Assembly: GCA_024195585.1 (NCBI GenBank)
Contig: SWBL01000076.1
Coordinates: 62,001-126,000 of the forward strand
From: Aureobasidium sp. EXF-3400
Taxonomy: Eukaryota > Ascomycota > Dothideomycetes > Dothideales > Saccotheciaceae
Reading direction: 5' to 3'
Length of the DNA stretch: 64,000 bases
Positions 58,969 through 64,000 of the stretch are shown one piece after another; positions within the stretch are counted from its first letter, which is position 1; each line of letters starts with the position of its first letter. The notes under the pieces are model-generated. The model was given only the letters and a program-made list of their open reading frames with translations, made no database searches and was not told where the DNA came from. Position numbers and translations under genes: made by a program.

Positions 58969-60635
58969 CTACTCCTCCAAGGGAGTGTCTTCTGGCATGT
59001 CGTTGATGGCGCCATCAATTGCTTGTTCCGATGCAGCGTCTTGTGCTTCATCTGGAGCGCCTCTCTTTCTCAAATTCTCGATTCCATACAGCAAATTATC
59101 AAGCTGCTTCCGCTCAGGCGCAGGAAGCATGAGATTGTTAGCAGCAGCCAGTTTCACACCGAAGTCCTGATCGAGCTCCAGCTTCATCTTAGATTCGTTG
59201 TTGCACACCCTGTAAGCTTGGAGACGTGGGGTCGATGCCTTTGTTTGGTTAGACTGTAGAGTCGACAAACTGTTGGAAGCTTGACGTACCTCCGTGACAT
59301 CCATAGAGACAATGACAGTATTTCCAGTCACAGTGACGTCCAAGGGCACTCCCGGTAACGACATAGCAACCATGCGGGATGCTGAGCCCTGTGGTGATAT
59401 CAAAAGACATGGCAGCTTCTCACAAGCGACCAAGATTGCAGATTCCTTGTTGTCTGTATCAGAAGGTACAGTCCAAAGTCCAGACACTGCAATTGAGCTT
59501 TCAGGTCCAAAGGAAGTTTTCGAGGGTTGAGAAGAGAAGAGAGCAGTGAGTGCAGATCTCATGTCACGCTTCTCTCTGAGGTCGCCAGCGTGCCAGTCCC
59601 ACACTCCCAACCAGTCGTCTCCACCACCACTTATCAGGAGATCGGTACCTGGCAGCAAGCAAATCTTGCTGATAAAGTCCTTGTGTCCGAGACAGAAGCA
59701 CTCAATGATGTGTGCTTGGGGAGCTCCACGAGAGATTCGGATGTGTTCGTCTCTGTCAGCTGTGATGATGTAGCCGCGGGTCTTGCCATCGACCTCCTCG
59801 GTCGCAAATTGAACGTCGGTCAACATCGAAACATGTCCAAGGAGAAGTTGGCATTCGAATTTGAGCCCCTCTTTGGCTTTGGCCTGCAGATCCTTCTGCT
59901 TCATTTGATTCTCTAGTGCCCTCCGGTTGCGACCAGAATGCACGGTCAGAGTAGAGGCTGCAGGAACGTATTTCTTTGGACCGGCTTCCTCCTTGGTCTC
60001 TACCTTTGAGCTATCTTCGACTGGGTCGACGCTGGCAGATGGAAATAGAGGTAGGGAGTACACATCTCCAAACTTGTCACCACACAAGATAGTTTTGTTG
60101 TCTGGAGTTACTAGGACAGCACAAGGACGCTTGGGCATGGTCCTTTTTGAAAGTCAATTTGGTGTTTGAGAGACAACGGAAATAACAAGTCCTACCTTTC
60201 GCTCAATTGGTTCAGCTTACCAGTTTCAGTCACCTCGAGGACTCTAACAGACTTGTCATCAGTCACAGCAACGACATGTTTGCTGTCAGCAGACACTGCT
60301 AATTTGATGACATTTGGAGTTGGTGCTGTCTCCGGTTCAAGTTTGCGCTTCTTGCCTGGAGGACCATCTGAAGTGGCTTCTACCTAAGACTTGGTTCAGC
60401 ATGCGTTCAGCAGGCCAAGACTGACTAGGTCTCCAATCAGCCATGCCATGGTGGGCGATGCCCATACTAAGGTACTCACAGTGCTATTGGACTCTTGCTC
60501 AGGCCATTGAGAGACAATCGAGCCATCTGAAAGTTTTACAGAGATGATCTTAGCACCATAGGCAGCCAATAGAAGACCCTCGGGCGCAAAGGCCTGAGAG
60601 TTGCACAAAGCTGTGATCTGGTAGGGATGGTTCAT
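58969..60635 (-). CDS. TRM82: tRNA (m7G46) methyltransferase non-catalytic subunit TRM82 (488 aa)
   Basis: Exons (minus): 60635-60480, 60383-60196, 60142-59290, and after a probable intron 59289-59239, 59238-58969. WD40 propeller: the first blade MNHPYQITALCN..., blades VIKLAVSADSKHVVAVTDDK, LTDVQFATEEVDGKTRGYII, ADRDEHIRISRGAP and HKDFISKICLLPGTDLLISGG. The last intron is 51 nt with a CTAAC branch site and divisible by three. Unspliced it stays open (505 aa). With Trm8 it forms the enzyme for m7G46 in tRNA. A basic KKRKLEPE patch suits nuclear location. Divergent from RPP0. Confidence 0.92.
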
Positions 60636-60931
60636 ATCTCTGACGGATGACCAAAAGAAGAAAGTGAAAGGAAGTGTGAACAAGATTCACCAGAGCTTGC
60701 AGTAAAGCCAGCCAGAATGCCGGGGCCAGAAAAAGCTATGGTCGATGCTTCCGAATCGGTCAGCTCGGGAGTTGGCGGTGCCAAGGCCGACACCCACAAC
60801 AGCAAATTCACTCCCGCGGTCTGGCAAAAGGTCAGAAATTCGAAGAGCCTTTGAACCTCTACAACAACCAACTACGGGACATTTTCCAGACTTCGCCTGA
60901 AACATCCCTAACTCATCGCAAGATAGCAGAA

Positions 60932-62004
60932 ATGGGGGGCAAGTCAGCAACCAAGGCCGCTTACTTCGACAAGCTGAAGTCTCTTCTTGAGACTTACAAG
61001 TCCATCTTCATCGTCACCGTCGACAATGTCTCGTCCCAGCAGATGCACGAGATCAGACACGCTCTCCGTGGTGACTCCGTTGTCCTGATGGGCAAGAACA
61101 CCATGGTCCGCCGTGCTCTCAAGGGCTTCATCAGCGAGGCCCCCGAGTACGAGCGTCTCCTTCCTCACGTCAAGGGTGAGTTTGCATGCGACTGGCGCAA
61201 TTGCGCATACATACGAGATGCGCGCGACTGACACACTGCGCCTACAGGTAACGTTGGTTTCATCTTCACCAACTCCGACCTTAAGGACACCCGTGAGAAG
61301 ATTCTCTCCAACCGCGTCGCCGCCCCTGCCCGTGCCGGTGCCGTCGCCCCCGCCGACGTTTTCGTCCCCGCTGGTAACACTGGTATGGAGCCCGGAAAGA
61401 CCTCTTTCTTCCAGGCTCTCGGTGTCCCCACCAAGATCGCCCGTGGTACCATTGAAATCACCACTGATCTCAAGCTCGTCGAGGCCGGCTCCAAGGTCGG
61501 TGCCTCCGAGGCCACCCTGCTCAACATGCTGAACATCTCTCCCTTCACCTACGGTATGGGTATCGCTCAGATCTACGACCAGGGCCAGACCTTCGATGCC
61601 AGCGTCCTCGACATTGAGGAGAGCCAGCTCCTCAAGGCCTTCACCAGCGCCATCACCACCATTGCCACCATTTCCCTGGCTGTCAACTACCCCACCCTTC
61701 CTTCGGTCATGCACTCGCTGGTCAACTCCTACAAGAACGTCATCTCGGCTGCCATCGAGATCGACTACGAGTGGGACGCTATCCACGAGCTCAAGGACCG
61801 CATCGCCAACCCCGACGCTTACGCCGCTGCCGCCCCCGCTGCCGGCTCTGCCCCCGCTGCTGGCGACGCCCCTGCTGCCGCTAAGGAGGAGGAGAAGGAG
61901 GGTAAGAACATCCTCTTTCAGTCTTATTCAGGTCACGAGATGCTAACATATCTGTCACAGAGTCCGAGGAGGACGACGACATGGGCTTCGGTCTGTTCGA
62001 CTAA
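60932..62004 (+). CDS. RPP0: 60S acidic ribosomal protein P0 (313 aa)
   Basis: Exons 60932-61175, 61248-61901, 61961-62004; 314 codons including stop. L10 domain: [41 protein letters not shown] and [18 protein letters not shown]. Then insertion [13 protein letters not shown] block, an Ala/Pro-rich hinge ([13 protein letters not shown]) and the acidic stalk tail [15 protein letters not shown] shared by P0, P1 and P2. It anchors the GTPase stalk on the large subunit. The short terminal exon encodes only the acidic tail. Codon use is C-ending biased, as expected for a highly expressed gene. Confidence 0.98.
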
Positions 62005-62358
62005 GCGTGTCGCTTGCCATAGATTTTCTAGAAACAGAAAATTCATCCCGTCCCCAAAACGTTGTGGTACTCGCCTGCTGCTAGTGAGAATTGTCCACTG
62101 TCGACATTCTATGTTGAAAGGTTAGTGCCATCTTTTCATACTCTCCATGCACCTTCGCGGATGATTATACATTTTTAACCCCGAGATTTTCAATGAAGAT
62201 CAAAACGCAACAACAACACTCTAATTTTTTCATGACGCACACTCTCATCTCATTCCTTTTCACCACAATAATTCGGTGGACATTACTGACTGGGATTACA
62301 GATACGAGATGTGACGTGAACAGTTTTCTACCTATGCACCAGTCTATTGTGACACAGT
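62005..62358. other. Convergent 3' region
   Basis: 354 bases between the converging P0 and GNAT genes. Holds both 3' UTRs; nothing else seen. Confidence 0.6.
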
Positions 62359-63471
62359 CTATGCCAAAACAATTCTCATCCAAAAAACTTCAAAATGCCA
62401 ATTTCCACCCAAACTTTCACATACTCTTTGACTTGCGATGTTGTCTGTTGCAACATCTGCGTGACCGTACCTTTCGTCAACGTGACCATTCTGTTCTCCA
62501 GTAGTCGGATTGTGTTGCCAGTATATGTTCATGTCCTCTGAAAACAGTTTGAGGCTGAGGCTCTTTGCCAGCCCAAGACCTCTGTACGCAGGCTCAACGT
62601 GCAAGGTTGTAAGTGAAGCGTCCAATCCGAGGAAAGCCCAAGCAATTGGCTGCGGTGTGCTAGACGAGGTGTCCGTAGGATATATCGCAACACTGGGTAG
62701 CTTGACCAAGGTTCTGTCCTGTCGAGGGATTTGCGTACGTGACTTGACCAGTGAGTAGTCCTTGGGGTCAACCTTGCCATACACAAAACCAGGCGGTAGA
62801 CTTCGAGAAGTCACACTGTGTCCCTGTGAGCAGAGTTGTTCCCGGGTCGAGAGCTTCAAGGCAACTTACTTGTCTCTAAGGTCGAAGATGTACTTCCTGT
62901 ATGGCAAGTTCGACACTGCAGCGGAACTTGGGTCGACCAAGCCCAGTCTGTTCAGGATTTTACACGTGGCGCTATGTATGGATCCAAACAAGGCAATTTG
63001 CTCATTCTGCATGTGCTGTAGATAGTGATCTCTGTCGACACTTGCACTACCCTTGAATGTTGAAGCAAGTCCTGGAGGTTTTCCCGGGTTGACGACCGTA
63101 CCAGCAGTTTCTTGAGGAGACGATTTGACCTTGCTGATTCTCTCTATCATTGATTTGACCAGGCTGTCCGCTTGCGGAGGCCACGAGTCGTCTGCTGGCG
63201 TGTTGTGTTCCCAACTGGCGGCTATCCAGACCTCAGTCTCCGGCCTGCATGTACGGTCGACGAATGCAACAATCCATGGGTCGTTGGCGTTCCTTTCATG
63301 AACGGGACTGGCAAGATTGACGGAACTGAACAAATGAGAGCCTGGGTTGAAGTGTCCGAATTGTATGCGTCGATAAAGGGCGATACATGTAGGCATATAC
63401 GGAGCCAGCCATCGAATCAGATCCTGTTGTGAATCACTGGACACCTCGAATATCTCGGTGCTATCCTCCAT
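62359..63471 (-). CDS. GNAT-family N-acetyltransferase, FR47-like (352 aa)
   Basis: Exons (minus): 63471-62870 and 62815-62359; 353 codons including stop. The acceptor GACACAG|TGTGAC was chosen because the nearer AG brings in a stop. The N-terminal half (LIRWLAPYMPTCIALYRRIQ, LASPVHERNANDPWIVAFVD) is typical of fungal GNAT proteins with a degenerate first domain. The C-terminal half has the acetyl-CoA fold: AWAFLGLDASLTTLHVEPAY, RGLGLAKSLSLKLF (motif A R-x-x-G-x-G/A) and NIASQRVCESLG. The substrate is unknown, with small molecule or peptide amine possible. Confidence 0.85.
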
Positions 63472-63836
63472 ACTTCCTAGGAACAAACTGTCGGTAATGG
63501 TATCAATCACGGTAGACACAAGGAGAAGAGAAGTGGAGGAAGCAATAAATTATCGATCTCGTGCTTTGATCAATTAAAATCCAGCCTGCCGCATCTTCCG
63601 CTTGCTCAGCGCCCAACGCCTCCTTTTTGAATGGAAAAAGAGCCCGTCGGAGCATAAAGAAAAAACGAAATCGTGGACTTTGAAGACGAGAAACCTCGTG
63701 CAGTTCTATAGAATGCCGCAAACGCTACCCACAAGCAAAAAGAGAAAAGGAAAAATCGCAAGAGAGGAATTACCCAAGAGCTGCTTGTATAAACAACGCT
63801 GCCTGGGCTTTCCTTGTTTCATGTCATAATCGTCGT
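63472..63836. other. Intergenic
   Basis: 365 bases between the GNAT start and the Hsp40 stop. Only presumed UTR and promoter sequence. Confidence 0.55.
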
Positions 63837-64000
63837 TTACTGAGAAGCACACTGGACTCTCTCGCCACCTGCGCCGTGCATCTCATCATCTTCATCATCG
63901 CCCATGGCAGCACGTTGTGCGCGTGCACCCTCGCGGTTCGAGTCAACCTTGTCAAGCGAGAAGTCTTCAGTCATGGCATCCGGAGGAGGAACGTTCTGAG
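63837..64000 (-). CDS. YDJ1: Type I Hsp40 (YDJ1-like) C-terminus, cut by window edge
   Basis: The last ~53 codons of a gene that continues past base 64000. The frame reads PPPDAMTEDFSLDKVD, then an acidic stretch (MGDDEDDEMHG) and ends GGERVQCASQ. The CASQ end is the farnesylation CaaX box of yeast Ydj1, and the QCASQ end plus acidic Gly tail matches class I DnaJ proteins. It is a co-chaperone of Hsp70 in the cytosol and on organelle surfaces. Confidence 0.72.
   Translation of the reverse strand, partial: QNVPPPDAMTEDFSLDKVDSNREGARAQRAAMGDDEDDEMHGAGGERVQCASQ

Noticed and set aside
60944..61786. 280-codon open frame antisense to RPP0
   Set aside because: It is the shadow of a strongly codon-biased ribosomal gene; no domain and no splice logic.

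Overview
This is a window of a filamentous ascomycete (Pezizomycotina) nuclear genome. Genes are dense, carry small introns (mostly 48-60 nt, GT..AG with CTAAC/CTGAC-like branch points) and lie on both strands. Fungus-specific families are present: GH55 and GH16 glucanases, a sedolisin protease, an SH3/acidic-tail class I myosin and a DUF7721-type Gly-rich protein. A Dothideomycete-like source is a guess from protein style only. Exon structures were built by hand from splice signals, and frame consistency was checked by summing exon lengths.

Layout. 1-5.0 kb: two secreted beta-1,3-glucan-acting enzymes side by side, GH16 (cut by the left edge) and GH55, both on the minus strand. 5.2-7.0 kb: a tiny APC/C subunit gene (CDC26) divergent from a probable mitochondrial protein. 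7.0-14.7 kb: class I myosin and polo-like kinase, both minus. 15-18.1 kb: OPA3-like protein, SH3 adaptor and a short-chain dehydrogenase. 18.7-20.6 kb: an MFS exporter. 22.0-23.1 kb: a BTB protein, followed by about 2.6 kb with no convincing gene but a tRNA-like relic. 25.8-28.3 kb: the DOA1/PLAA ubiquitin factor. 28.5-34.2 kb: an unknown protein, a sedolisin with an in-frame stop, and a serine carboxypeptidase. 34.2-36.3 kb: a repeat island (21-bp minisatellite, ~151-bp tandem repeat, inverted-repeat element and a gene remnant). 36.4-39.8 kb: CCCH/Smr protein divergent from YTH1/CPSF30. 40.4-43.5 kb: small or low-complexity genes. 43.8-54.2 kb: PWI/RS splicing factor, EAF6, ChaC glutathione cyclotransferase, ZIP transporter, RING ligase, cyclophilin H and a Gly-rich protein. 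54.5-64.0 kb: ATG14-like protein, a small acidic coiled-coil protein, thioredoxin reductase, TRM82, ribosomal P0, a GNAT acetyltransferase and the 3' end of a YDJ1-type Hsp40 cut by the right edge.

Most genes are housekeeping genes and are not functionally clustered. Two local pairs may act together: the adjacent beta-1,3-glucanases at the left edge and the adjacent secreted acid proteases at 29.7-34.2 kb. I found no secondary-metabolite cluster, intact transposon or CRISPR-like array. The most unusual signals are a mitochondrial-type presequence upstream of the first AUG of thioredoxin reductase, the in-frame stop (or 69-nt exitron) in the sedolisin, and the repeat island after the carboxypeptidase gene.
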